A DNA stretch of 64,000 bases from Hydractinia symbiolongicarpus. Lineage: Eukaryota; Cnidaria; Hydrozoa; Anthoathecata; Hydractiniidae. Location of the stretch: contig NC_079884.1 in assembly GCF_029227915.1 (NCBI RefSeq), forward strand, positions 16,614,001 through 16,678,000, given 5' to 3'. Shown here piece by piece: positions 24,247 through 35,158 of this stretch. The notes beneath the pieces are model-generated. The model saw only the letters and a program-made list of their open reading frames with translations, made no database searches and was not told where the DNA came from. Position 1 is the stretch's first letter. Every line of letters begins with the position of its first letter. The position numbers were made by a program, and so were the translations under genes.

Positions 24247-24656
24247 TGTTATGAAGGCTATCACGTGATGTAAAAATATTTCGAAATTTTTTTGATGACG
24301 TCGCGATTTGGGGAATTTTTGGTACTGGGAGAACAATTCGCGATAACTTTTGATCGGATGAAGCAATTCGCATGAAATTTTGCACAAAGGATCCTTGTTA
24401 TGAACACGTGATGTAAAAAAAATTCGAAATTTTTTTGATGACGTCACGATTTGGGGAATTTTTGGTACTGGGAAAACAATTCGCGATAACTTTTGATTGG
24501 ATGAAGCGATTCGCATGAAATTTTGCACAAAGGATCTTTGTTATGAAAGCTATCACGCGATGTAAAAATATTTCGAAATTTTTTTGATGACGTCACGATT
24601 TGGGGAAGTTTTGGTACTGGGAGAACAATTTGCGATAACTTTTGATCGAATATAAG
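24247..24656. repeat. Three-copy ~145-bp tandem repeat inside the Ginger1 element
   Basis: Units start at about 24247, 24395 and 24538, each beginning TTGTTATGAA and containing CGAAATTTTTTTGATGACGT, GGGGAATTTTTGGTACTGGG and GCATGAAATTTTGCACAAAG words. The third is truncated. Each unit carries a TGACGTC(A/G) core (CRE/ATF-like). Antisense ORFs over it are artefacts of the repeat. Confidence 0.85.
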
Positions 24657-25303
24657 CCGTCATTATTAATTTCTAGCGAAATTTTCGACTTTTCAGTCGT
24701 CTTTTTTTTTTTTTGCCATAAACTTGTTTGTGACGAAAGTATTTAATTGATGGCAAAATCATTATGGGAAATGAAAGAATGAAAAAAGAGAAAAATGTTT
24801 TCTGTGAAGAATGATTAGTGTTATCCGACATCACAAAAACTCAACATAATAAAGATAAAGAATAAAAGAAAAACGAAATAAAAACTATTTTAATGCATAA
24901 TAATTGTTAAAATTTCGCAGTGTAAAAATCAAACAAGTTGCGAAAAAAATCAAAACTAAAGTCAGATAAAAAAGGGAAATTTACAATCAAATCTTACTCT
25001 TTTTCAATTGTTGCTCTTTAGCTCAAAAAGGGGTGTTTTCGGTATCTAAAAGCGTAAGTAAATTTTGGCATTTTAGCCTTCATTTCAATCAAAAAATGGT
25101 AAGTTAAGGTAAGTAAAAAACATATAAAATAATACAACAAATCTAGCGAATGAAACGTACCGTAATTTATATATGATTAGCCTTATCGTTTAAAATAGAA
25201 AAACGAAATAGAAATTATTTTTTGTTTTGTTAATCAATTCGAAAATGTGTAGTTCCTGTTCTCAAAGACTTGCAATAAACCAAAACCAAATAAAAGTCTC
25301 TCT

Positions 25304-25346
25304 AGCTATAAAACTATAAAACTATAAAACTATAAAACTATAAAAG
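25304..25346. repeat. 8-bp tandem repeat (CTATAAAA)n
   Basis: Five copies of CTATAAAA in a row within the 3' non-coding part of the Ginger1 element. Confidence 0.9.
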
Positions 25347-25437
25347 GTAATGAAGAAAAGAAAAAATTCAATCAAGAAAAATAATCAACAAATATAAAAA
25401 ATTATCAAAGATAAAACTAATGTCATTCAAAAGTAAA

Positions 25438-26399
25438 TCAAATTTCGGACACCTTAGGGAAGGGTCTCAGTTTTTGTTCTTCCAGACATGATATCAAATG
25501 TGCTCGCATTCTATCAACAACAAATACAGCGTCAGAGGGTGACTTTCCGTCCAGAAGTTCAGCTGCAAACGCTATCGCGAAAAGGCCACAATTATAGGCA
25601 TCAGGCTGCTTTTGTACTTCAACGAAAGAAATAATCCCTTTCCCAGTGAAGTAATTTTTGTATAAGGATTTGATTGATTTTTTCGAGGAGCGCGTTAGAA
25701 ATTGATTCAAGCTGTCGCAAACTTGAACGCGACCATTAGAGCAAAAGCTGAGGATCCAGTGATTGCGACCATCATGAAGTAGTTGGATGTGCTCTTGGTT
25801 AACGGCTTCATATGGCTCAACATCTTTCTTTTGGGAATTCAGGACTGTCTGGAACGTCAGAGGGGTTCCGATTTCTTGACAAATCAGCTTTTGAGCCGCA
25901 TCCATTAGGTTGTCGTTCAACCAACTATCTTTAGGGATCAAGATATCCTTATCTTTTTGTTTCAAGATATAGAGACGGTTACGAAGCCACTCGTTTGATT
26001 CGGTTTCGGGTAACTGGCTTGTTTTGGGAAACGATTTTCTCCAAAAGACACGATCAATTAGAAACCAGCTGTGCTTTTGCTTCTCAAGAATCAACCAAGC
26101 CGATTTCCAATTTTTGTGTGAGATTGCTTTACAGACATCATCGATCGTGCCACTTCCTGAACCAAAATGTCGAGAAAGTTTGATTACACTCACTTTCACT
26201 TTGTTTCCATAGAATGGTAGTTTTTCCAGAAAATCACTGTAGAAATCCAAGTAGACGGATGGCAAGAGGCTACTTCTTCTTGGTTGGATGATTGTTCGAA
26301 ATCTGAAACAAGTATTTGCAATGGATTTGAAAGCACCAAAATCATGTTTAATTGAATATTCTAAAATCAAGACGACGATCTCAGTGGGAAGAAGATCAA
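25438..26399 (-). CDS. Ulp1/C48 cysteine protease with F-box-like N-terminus (Ginger1 cargo)
   Basis: The open frame has no ATG at its start. It is continuous from about 26399 and overlaps the integrase stop. The first part reads FDLLPTEIVVLILEYSIKHD then SIANTCFRFRTII, which resembles an F-box. The C-terminal half is an Ulp1-type SUMO/ubiquitin-like protease: WLNDNLMDAAQKLI, then NHW, VCDS and QPDAYNCGLFAIAFAAELL. Numbering from 26370, the likely catalytic residues are His204, Asp219, Gln255 and Cys261, all present. Cellular Ulp1 enzymes cleave SUMO or NEDD8 from targets; F-boxes recruit Skp1-Cullin ubiquitin ligases. The segment probably forms one polyprotein with the integrase, since the frames meet at an A run near 26400 where a one-base indel would account for the split. 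Substrate is unknown. Confidence 0.8.
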
Positions 26400-27879
26400 A
26401 ATAATTTTTCTGTTTTTTACGTGAACTGAGATTGGTGTGGGTTGTTTCAGCTTCTGGTTCACCTCCGAACGATTTACCTTCGTCTCCAGATCTTGCGGTT
26501 CACCTTCGTCTCCAGACTCTTGCGGTTGACCTTCGTCTCCAGACTCTTGCGGTTTACTGGTATCTTCAAACTCTTGCGGTTCACTTGCATAAAAAGGTTT
26601 TACGAGGGAAACATTATACTTTTTTTTCAATGTAACCCCTTTTGCATTACTGAGTTCACATAAGCCTCTTTTTGATATCGATGTTAGAGTGTATGGACCA
26701 ACCCATTTGAATTTGAATTTCCCACCCTTTCGATCTTGTCGTTTCAGATCTTGAAGGAGTACTTGTGAGCCAATGGGTATGGTTGATTCAGGCTGACTGT
26801 GGCGTCTATTGTAATCTCTTTGTTGCTTCTTCTGGGCCTTTTCGATGTTTTCCCCTGCAATACAGTGTGATACTTCTCGTAGCTTCAAGCTCGAATTTAG
26901 GATATCTTTGAATGACTCAATGTCGAAAGGATCATCACATTTGCCAAGTTCTGCAGGTTCCTTGATCAATTCGTACTTTACGTCAATGGGTAAAGTAGGG
27001 TGTCGATTATACAGTAAAAAGAAAGGCGAAAATTTTGTCGAAAAGTGAATACATGCGCGGTGTGCAAAAAGAACACCATCGATAACATCTACCCATTTTG
27101 CTGGATTTTCTTCCAAGACTTTAATTGACGTATCTTTAATAGTCCGATTCTGCCGTTCGCACAATCCATTGGCCTGAGGGTGGTAAGCTGAGGTCACCCT
27201 TTGGTCTGTCCCTGTCAGTTTAAGCAAGGCATCAGATACTTGGTTCACAAATCCTCTCCCTTGGTCGTTAATTTGTGTCTTAAAACAGCCATGACGACAG
27301 ATCATTTCGTACAAAATCTTGCTACAGTTGGGGCAGTTTTGTCTTGAACAGGTTTGGCTTCTGACCATTTTGAAAAATAGTCAATCAATACAATCAAGTG
27401 TTTGTAGCCATTCATTTCGGGTAGATTGCATATATCCACCCCAACTTGTTGCATAACATTTGAATCGACATGGATACTTTGAAGTTCAGGTGAGATCTTC
27501 TTGACTATTTTCCCTTGTTTTTGGCATTTTTGACAAGTTCGAATATAGTTTTTAACATCATCGACCATACCATGCCAATAAAATCTCTCGGATACTTTTT
27601 GGTAGGTCGAGTCGCGTCCTCTATGACCACTCATTGCCACTGACTCGACAGTTTCATTGATGCCCTCGTGTATGTCGTGAATGATGGCATTCTTTCTTTG
27701 ATTTTCAAAAATAACTCTTCTGGTCCCTTTAAACGTCAGATGACCATCAACAATTGAAAAGTTTTTACTCGATTTCCTAAAGTTACTTTTGTCTCCTTTT
27801 TTTTTATATGAGCAGGGTACTGCCCATTTCTAATATAATTCTCAATATCTTGCAATTTCACATGCTTATTCGTCGACAT
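26367..27879 (-). pseudogene. Ginger1 integrase/transposase (DDE), frameshifted
   Basis: Likely start is the ATG at 27879 (MSTNKHVKLQDIENYIRNGQ). Domains in order: a His/Cys zinc-binding region (GHRGRDSTYQKV...FYWHGM, CQKCQK), then the integrase core with catalytic Asp in VGVDICN, Asp in INDQG and Glu in NGLCERQNRT. Next come the GPY/F-type module (FKWVGPYTLTSI) and an acidic linker with about three copies of a 10-residue PQESGDEG-type repeat. The enzyme would cut and join transposon ends. Two single-base indels in short homopolymers, near 27760-27770 and 27320-27330, break the frame; a third near 26400 separates the Ulp1 part. All DDE residues survive, so decay is recent or the indels are assembly errors. 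Confidence 0.8.
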
Positions 27880-28307
27880 GTTGATTAAAATTAAGAAGCT
27901 TGAATAACATAAACATTCGAATTTTTTCATACACATGCAATGGAGAGTCTTCTTCTGGGAGTGCTTTTTTCCTAGGAAAAAAGTACTCCGTAGCTTTAAT
28001 CGGGGGAGTACTTATTTCCTAGAGGGAGTACTTTTTTCCCAGGATAAAAGTACTCCGGGAGTATTTATTTCCGGGAAATAAGTACTCCGGGAGTACTTTT
28101 TTTCAGGGAGTACTTATTTTCTGCTACACCGGGTAACACAGTTACTTGCGACTAAACCAGTCATTTCAATGCCAGGTCCACCGTCTAGTTAGTATAATAA
28201 AAAAATAGAATATTGATATCCATAAAAAAAGTTAAGTAGGCTATGTGTGCTGTAAATCCATAAGCATATATATTATGCACCTGTGTTTTTCATATATATT
28301 CATGCAC

Positions 28308-28374
28308 TTTTGGTCTAATGGCTATGACACTCATGCAAATGAGAGATCCAGGTTCAAATCCTGGACAGGGCTAG
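28308..28374 (+). tRNA. tRNA-like pseudogene or tRNA-derived repeat
   Basis: A good A box (TGGTCTAATGG), a CTCAT/ATGAG anticodon-like stem and a perfect T-arm (CCAGG-TTCAAAT-CCTGG) are in the right order. The anticodon loop is too short and the acceptor stem pairs at only about five of seven positions. It is most likely a tRNA pseudogene or the head of a tRNA-derived SINE, and probably not a working tRNA. A polymerase III promoter could still function. Confidence 0.45.
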
Positions 28375-29732
28375 GAAAAACAATTATCGTGCATCTACAA
28401 TAACCATTTACATATCATAAAAATGCCACGTTTAAAAATGGCAGTTATATTTGTTCGTCTTGCCATGTTTCAAGGCATCTGTTCAAAATAAGGCCCACTA
28501 AAAATTTTCGCTTGCGAACCTAGGAGACCCTGTCCCACCCTTTCCGTATTCTTCAATAAGTTGCACTCCCGCTTAAATCTACCATTATGTTTTTCCGACA
28601 TTTAAAAAATCCGACATACCCGTCGCGAAATAACTCTGATCTGGCGGCGAAATACACGTCAGTCGGCTTATCACGATATATTTGACGTATTTTGCTTTCC
28701 GCACTATATATAAGGAGTTATCGAGGCATATTGAAAATAACGCTAAATGACGACCCAAACCCCTGTTTTGCGGAAAAAAGATGTCGTTTATCGATTTTTT
28801 GCCCCTACGGGTCTTAATAAAGGCCTAATCTGAGAGTCGGAAAATGGTTAATACGTCATTGTCGGCCATTTTTTAAGGATTTTTTTCTGCAACACCTTTT
28901 TCTTGTGGAGCAATATTATTTCAAATCGACTCAACACAGGCAGGAATATGAGACTGGGTCCTTTGTAGCGCCGAAAGCTAAAGTGCTATTCTGGGGTCAC
29001 GGTATAAGTGACTTGAGTAACGAATTTATCACACTGAAGTATACTATATTGCTGTTTAAATTTAGTATATGGTATTTCTGGGAAATCTTTTTTATAGTTT
29101 TTCATAGTTCAACTGGGAAAGTTGCTAGCTAAGTCAAGGGAATGGATCGTACCATACATTTGTGCCCGGAGTTGCTAAGGTTACAAAAAATTATTCAACA
29201 TTTATAAAACGCTGTTGAAAACAATTTATTTCATACTTAGCTAGCTATCAAAGTTCTTTGTTTCCTTACTGAATATACATATAGCTAGCTAGCTACGTGC
29301 CACAATCTAACAACTTTTACCTAAAAACTTGTAAAATAAAAAGCACGTTACACATTCTTTTGATAAATAATGCTTCTAAAAAGATTTCATCACTATAAAA
29401 TATAGTTTCATGTTGAACAAATAATAACTTGGTTTGAAATAAAACTTTGTAAAGGTAAGCGTTAAAAACATAAACAATCAAGATCCATCGTTCTCGACAT
29501 GGGGAAGTCAAGAACGAGGACTCGATCAAGTTGCTTTTACTGGACGCAGAAATTATAACAGTGTTAATTACTCATAGTAACCCATATACTGGTTGTAAAA
29601 AGAAGCCTCTACCAGGGTCTTGTTTAGCCGTCAAGTAAGAGCCAGCTGTTTGGACATTAGGCAAAAAACCCTGGGGACAAACAAGGATGGCCCGCAAGAA
29701 GCAGGTTTAATAAAACCACAAAAGCCACTTAC
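28375..29732. other. Start of the long intron, no gene called
   Basis: Intronic DNA downstream of the main exon's donor. A 75-codon ORF at 28905-29132 shows no family traits. GCTAGCTAGC runs occur near 29285. Confidence 0.45.
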
Positions 29733-32516
29733 ATTATCTTCGTCGGTTTGAGTCGTTGAACTTCTTGTGACTTCAGGTATTGCGGGTAAAGTCTGAACGC
29801 TTGATATTCCCAACGAGTCTACCTGTTCATGTGGGAGAGAACCATTACTTGCATTGTCATACACTTTATGGTTGGACCATGGATAAACTCCAGATGGTTT
29901 AGAGAGTACCGGCTCTTTTTCGTAGAGATTATTGTTCTGTTTGCCATTGGTAAAACGATTTGACGTTCTATAGTTTGACAGTTGTTGAAATGATTTAAAA
30001 GCACTGACGTCTTCATTATGATTTAAAACATTCTGACTGGATGATTCTGGTTTTACGAGAAAAAAGTGGTTTTCAGCCTTACAAACAGTATTACTTTCAA
30101 TGTGATTACGTTTATGGCAATCAGTGTTTGAAGAAGAAAAATGTACTGGCGGTTTACTTTTACGTGTTTTAGGAGAAGACAACCCATTGGTTGATTTATG
30201 ACTGTATTTTTTAAATAAGCCTATTTGATCGGTAAATTCAGGGGAACTGGTTTCCATCATTTCACTGGATTCACAAGGGGATTGTTTTAAATTACAGCCG
30301 TTTTGATTATGTTGCTCATTGTTTAGAAAACTGCAGACATCAACATGAAAACTGAGTTCACCGTTAACGTTAGGTAAGTTGAGTACAGTATTACAGTCGC
30401 TAATTCTATTCATCTCTTTCCACTGATTAGTGGTTTCAAGACTATGCGTTTTCGAAGTATCCACAGACATTTTAGGGCTGTTATTTTGTTTGAGTGAATT
30501 AATTTTATTTTTAAGGTGTCTGATTTCCCGTTTGTAATTAGCTTTCACATAATCAAGACGTTTCGAAAATTCTTTAACGTATTGGCTTTGTATGGTAACA
30601 ATTTCGTGTTTCTTCTGGATGCTTTCAGACAGCTTTAACTTCTCAAGTTGTTCTATTAATTGCTGTTTCTCATTTAACGTTCGTAAGATCTTCTCGTTGT
30701 CAAGTTCCATTTTATTTTTCACGTTTTGTAATTCAGTTTTTAATTTATCTAATTGTTCAGACATGCTGGCATTTTCCGTTTCTTTCTTGCGTAACAGTTC
30801 AGCATCTTGTTTGAACCTCTCATGCAGCCTCTTACCCTCCCTTCTCTCACAATCCAACAGCTGGCGTAATCTGTTTACCTCGTTTTCAAGAGCAGAGCCT
30901 TTTGTTTTAATTTCTTTAAACAATAATAAACTAGATTCCAGTTCCCTTCGGAGACTGGCAATTAATTTTTCATGTTGTAGCTTTTCTCTTTCTAGGAGTG
31001 CGTAACGACCAGAAGACTCAGTAGCCTCTTTTTCAAGTTTGTTTACCTCGCATTTTGTTGTTCGTTCCTTTTCTTGACAGCTTGTTATACATTTCAATAA
31101 TTCGTCTTTCTCGTGTCGTAATAAATTGATTTCATGCGACAAATTTGAATTTTCTAACCGTGTATTTATAATGATATCTTCGCATTCGGTTACGGTACGT
31201 TCAGTCATCGCTAATCTACTTTCCACAATTTTGTTATTGTTTTTATTGGATTGAACTTTTGAGAATAACTCTTCCTTTTGTTTGTCGCAACGACGAAGCT
31301 GAAGATTTAGTTTATCATTCTGTGATCTTATTTTTTTAATTTTGCTGTCGTATTCCTTTTTCATTTTATCGAAATTTTGTTTCGTTACTTTTGTATCGTT
31401 CTCAATTTTTACCTCCATTTCGCGAATTTTACGACTCAATTCGTACTTTTCCGTCGTCAGCGAATTAATTTCACCAGATAATTTTTCGTTTTGTTTTCTT
31501 ATGATTTTTGTTTCTCTTTCAAAACTTTCCTGCAATTGTTTGGTCATATCGTGTCGTAGTTGTTGTGAATTATCGCAACCCATATCTTTGTGTTTCGTAG
31601 CGTCTTTCTTTATGTGCAGTAACTCGCTTTTAAGTTTGCTTATGTTTTGATCATATTCGCGTTGCTGTGAATCTAGTTTACGTCGATGTTCCTCTTCAAG
31701 TATCTTTCGAAGATTTTCGCCCTCTTCTTTGTAGTATCTTTCTAACTCTGACCTTTCTTTTTGAAATCCAGTTTCGATTTTTGACGCCTGTTGTTTCCAC
31801 ACCGACGCAACTTCAAATTTTAAGCCCTTTAAATTTTCGACTTCGCTTTTCAACGAACGCAGTTCATTATCATGTTTTTGTTTTTCTCGTAATAACTTTC
31901 GTTCGTAATCGATTTCTAGTTTTTCTTTAATGCGATCTTTTTCTTTACGAAACATTTTTTCAATCGTTTCCTTCTCCTTCTCAACTCTATCTTCTATCTC
32001 AAGCGTCGCTAAAAATTCTTCCGGAGTTACGATACGATTTCCACCGACGCGTATTAAAAGTTTACTTGGTTGCGACTCATCACGTGGTCTCGCTTCACTA
32101 CCGACGCTCGTAAAAATACTTTCACTTTCTTGACTCGATTTTCGCATCTTCACTTTGACATCCTTCACTTGTTTCTGAAAACTTTGTAACAATTTTTGTC
32201 TTTCTTTAATAAAACTTTGAATTAGGTTTCGTTTCTCTTTATCATGTTCTTCATTCAACATCTTCTTCTCCAACATAAAACCTTTAATAATATCACTTTT
32301 CTCATTTTCGTAATACTCTTCAATTCCCGATCTTTCTTGGGAAAAACTCGTTTCTAAATCGTCGTGAAATGTTTTAAATCTTGTTACGACTCTATCTGCG
32401 ACATTTTGACTAACATGCTGTTTAATTTCGTGCGAAATCTCCTCGATATTATCACTCGTTTCATCAAGATTATAAATTTTAAGATTTGTGTGTTGCTCAT
32501 TTCCCTTGGCAGCCAT
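29733..32516 (-). CDS. Large coiled-coil protein (ninein-like?), exon 1 with start codon
   Basis: The exon is 2784 bp and encodes 928 residues. The ATG at 32516 lies in a good context (GCTAAAATGG); upstream in-frame sequence has no other ATG. The donor is GTAAGT at 29732, phase 0. Residues about 40-700 are almost continuous heptad-rich helix with repeated F(x)nER(S)ELERYY-like units (FSQERSGIEEYYENEK, FQKERSELERYYKEE). A short non-coil island, KLLIRVGGNRIVTPEEF, lies near residue 165. The last ~220 residues are Ser/Asn/Pro-rich and look disordered, ending TTQTDEDN. The repeat style recalls ninein and related centrosomal proteins, which anchor microtubules, but generic coiled coils look alike, so the family is a guess. 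The gene continues in exons at 14804, 6172 and 5311. It is the only clear host gene here. Confidence 0.85.
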
Positions 32517-32806
32517 TTTAGCGTCTTTTCTTCCGCATCTTCGCAAGTTTTAAATTAGTCTTTCTGAATAATTAAAAACAATGCATTCATTGAGAACATG
32601 CTGAAGGAGAGCTCGAAATGGCACCTCAGGCAAGTTATTCACGCAAACAAATGTTCTCCTACATGGGTATAACGCAATCAACAGAGTTTTAGAAACACAT
32701 CGGTATAAAAACCATGGTAAATTGACCAATAAAAAAAACTTTCCTTACCATGCTTCAAAATCAGATCATAAACAAAAAATTTTTGGGTACTAAATTTATC
32801 TATCAA
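32517..32806 (-). promoter_or_regulatory. Presumed 5' UTR/promoter region of the coiled-coil gene
   Basis: Sequence immediately upstream of the ATG at 32516. No clear TATA box at a fixed distance. Position is the only evidence, and an upstream non-coding exon is possible. Confidence 0.3.
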
Positions 32807-32862
32807 AACAAACAAACAAACAAACAAACAAAAAACAAACAAACAAACAAACAAAAACAACC
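32807..32862. repeat. (CAAA)n simple repeat
   Basis: About thirteen near-perfect CAAA/ACAA tetranucleotides with one A-run interruption. Confidence 0.95.
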
Positions 32863-33093
32863 TCACCTTGTTATTACGGCTCATCGTCCTAACTAAAAAT
32901 GTTATTGTATGTGACAATTTCTTCTCGCTCTCTGTTAATATAATTTTCACGGAAACAGGACGTGTGTCAGTTCTTGTGTCAAAAGGTTTGAAGTTTTTAG
33001 TTTGCTTCTACAGGTTATACGTCTACAGGTTATCTACAGGTGTTCCATTCGGAGTGTGGATCTATAGTTGTATGCCTTACCGATTAAACTAGG

Positions 33094-34170
33094 TACATAG
33101 CGCACGTTTACTTCGTATAGGTGAAAAAGTAGAATTAGAGAAATGTTCGTTCTGCGACAGTGACGCCGAAGTTGTCTCCATCGACACCGACTCGTCTAAG
33201 ACCCCGCTGCTACTCCACCTATTAAAGAACTTAGTTATCAACGTCGATATTGAGCAATCCTTGCCTCGTCCTTTCTCAGACACCTCCGCTAATTCCTCGA
33301 TGAAGGCTATACATCGATCTTACCAAAAACCAACAATAAAGACCAACGAATTTTTTCCTACTTCCCTTCCTTCCCCACACACGTTCTATGGTCCTCACGG
33401 ACAGCCCTTTCCTCCATACAGAATAAAGTTATGTGAGTTTGCAACAACTGTGACCGTATACTTTGCGAATATGATCAATATAGTGAAGGGTGGTATGTTG
33501 TGTCGGTCAGGCTATTACAACCACATCAGGCGCAGATTACAAGATATATTGCAGATTAATCCTTTCTGAAAGGAAAACTGAGTAACCAACATCAAAAAAC
33601 CGTCTAAAAAATATGTGATTCCAAAATATCAAGAGTTGTATGGCAAAGCTGTTAGTCAGAATCCCTATGTGCTCCAAGACCAAGACTCAAAAGATGTGCG
33701 ACAAGGCCGTTATTTCCAACCCCGCGATGCTGAGCCATTTCCAGATCAGTTTATTACTCAAGATATGTGCGATAAAGCTGTTGAAGGAGAGTTTTATGCC
33801 CTCCAGTACATTCTAGACCAGGTCGAGACCAAGACATGTGCGATAAAACTTTTGATCAGAATATCCACAGACTCTTTCTAGATCGGTTCATGATTCAAGA
33901 GATGCGCGGTAACACTGTAGAGGCAATGTCCTTCCTACCCCAATATGTTCCATATCAATTCATTACTCAAGAGATGTGCGACAAGTCTGTTAATTGAAAT
34001 CCCTGGATGCTCCAGATCAGTTTAAGGCCCAAGAGTTGAGTAATAAGGCCGTTGAGAGAGACCGTAAAAGACCCCGGTATGTCCCTATCCACAACAGAGA
34101 ATTTGTTTCAGATAACCTCAAGACCCAAGACATGTGTGATAATGCTCTTGACAAGTTGTGGAATTAAGGT
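33094..34170 (+). pseudogene. Decayed TQ-x-MC-D-KAV tandem-repeat protein gene
   Basis: Two parts are visible. The first (33094-33569) is an open frame of about 158 codons with ELEKCSFCDSDAEVVSIDTD, LLLHLLKNLVINVDIEQSLP, SPHTFYGPHGQPFPPYRIKL and GYYNHIRRRLQDIL; I do not recognise its domain. The second (33610-34160) carries about seven degenerate copies of a ~33-residue unit with the signature TQ(D/E)MCDKAV: KTQKMCDKAV, FITQDMCDKAV, QDMCDKTF, FMIQEMRGNTV, FITQEMCDKSV, AQELSNKAV and KTQDMCDNAL. Their spacing suggests an alpha-solenoid. Several indels and stops (for example after KSVN near 33993) break it. Similar repeat proteins are, to my recollection, numerous in cnidarian genomes, with unknown role. 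It sits just upstream of, and divergent from, the coiled-coil gene. Confidence 0.6.
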
Positions 34171-34427
34171 ATATTATTCCCTAGACTCTATAGTCCAAAG
34201 AATCTTGTCCATCATAAATATAAATTCCCTCTGAAAATTTAAGAAATAAAAAAATGTCTACGTGGTCAAACACCAAAAAAAAATTTTCTGTGGAAAAACA
34301 GTCAATGAAGATCGAAAATTAAGCTCTTAAAAGGATTTTACTAAATTTGAAAGAGATGTGACTTAAACCCACATTTTTTGACAATGCATATTCTAAAACT
34401 TCCCTAGCAACCGGTTGTATTCCTGTG
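34171..34427. other. Spacer, no feature seen
   Basis: Short AT-rich stretch between the repeat-protein relic and the first Helitron. Confidence 0.4.
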
Positions 34428-35158
34428 CTTATATAATAATACGGAGTTTATGTGACGGTCACAGTGGATATCGTTGTTTTCCTTTGATGATGCCGAAATT
34501 GTCTTTGAAGTTGCGAAAAAATATGTCTCAAATGTTAAATATTATGACGTTACGGCGCGACGCCAATAACACGCCTTCAACGTCAATATCCTATATTAAA
34601 TTAATGAAGCCATTACAGTGCACTTAAAATTTTGAGGCCAAATAACTTAGAAACGAGGTGGTGACGTTAATGATTTTTCACCGCATGGGTAACTAGGGAC
34701 CACGTAGGACCAATTTGGGTAATTTTCCCAAACCTGGATCCCGAATCCGTTTCGGAATGGACGGGTTCATGACGTCATCAAAAAGCCTTTAAACCCTAAT
34801 GTCTCTGCAACCGTTTATCAAAAGTACATAATCCTATACAATTTCTTGATCAGCATTTCAAGATCTATACGTTGAAGGCAACAGGTATATAAATTTTTAA
34901 AAAATATATTTTGGGTTTTGACGGGTCATTGCTGACGTCAGCAAAATTTTTAATCTCTGATATCTCCTTAGGCGTTCGTCGAGAACATATGATCCTATAC
35001 ATTATTTTGACCAGCGTTTCAATTTCTACAAATTACAGACAAAGAATAAACAAATTTCGCGAATTTTCTTCACTGCTGACGTCGGCAAAATATCTAAAAC
35101 AACTTTTTTTTATTGACCTTTTGCCTATGTGGATTTCTCCACGGGCTTTATTGACTAG
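34428..35158 (+). mobile_element. Non-autonomous Helitron, copy A
   Basis: The 5' end is slightly decayed (TTATATAATAATACGGAG). The 3' end has a hairpin (GTGGATTTCTCCAC), a 12-bp spacer and the terminal CTAG at 35155-35158, the CTRR ending of Helitrons. No Rep/helicase ORF. The interior carries TGACGTCA words (near 34771 and 34930). Copy B begins at the very next base. Confidence 0.75.

Larger units (their letters stand above)
23703..28128 (-). mobile_element. Ginger1-type DNA transposon, near-complete
   Basis: The element starts TGTCGCGGAAAATAAGTACT. Its other end, reverse-complemented, starts TGTAGCAGAAAATAAGTACT. It is flanked by an exact 4-bp CCGG duplication (23699-23702 and 28129-28132). 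TIRs beginning TGT, a 4-bp target duplication and a Gypsy-integrase-like transposase are the defining traits of Ginger1 transposons. Both ends carry many AGTACTCCC words, some arranged as ACTCCCGGGAGT palindromes (left about 23703-23890, right about 27955-28128). On the minus strand the coding region runs from about 27879 to 25438: zinc finger, DDE integrase, a linker with a 30-bp repeat, an F-box-like segment and an Ulp1 protease. There is no reverse transcriptase, so it is not a Gypsy LTR element. It lies in the 14.9-kb host intron, same strand as the gene. Between 24657 and 25437 there is only AT-rich DNA. Confidence 0.85.

Noticed and set aside
24175-24528. 117-codon ORF with an internal duplication
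   Set aside because: Internal repeat comes from the 145-bp tandem repeat; no protein-like motifs.
25438-27879. Reading the integrase as a Gypsy LTR retrotransposon
   Set aside because: No reverse transcriptase, protease-RT-RNaseH order or LTRs; TIRs starting TGT with a CCGG duplication fit Ginger1 instead.
30592-32133. Several plus-strand ORFs rich in Ser, Phe and Cys
   Set aside because: Antisense shadows of the coiled-coil exon, whose Lys/Glu codons read as Phe/Ser on the opposite strand.
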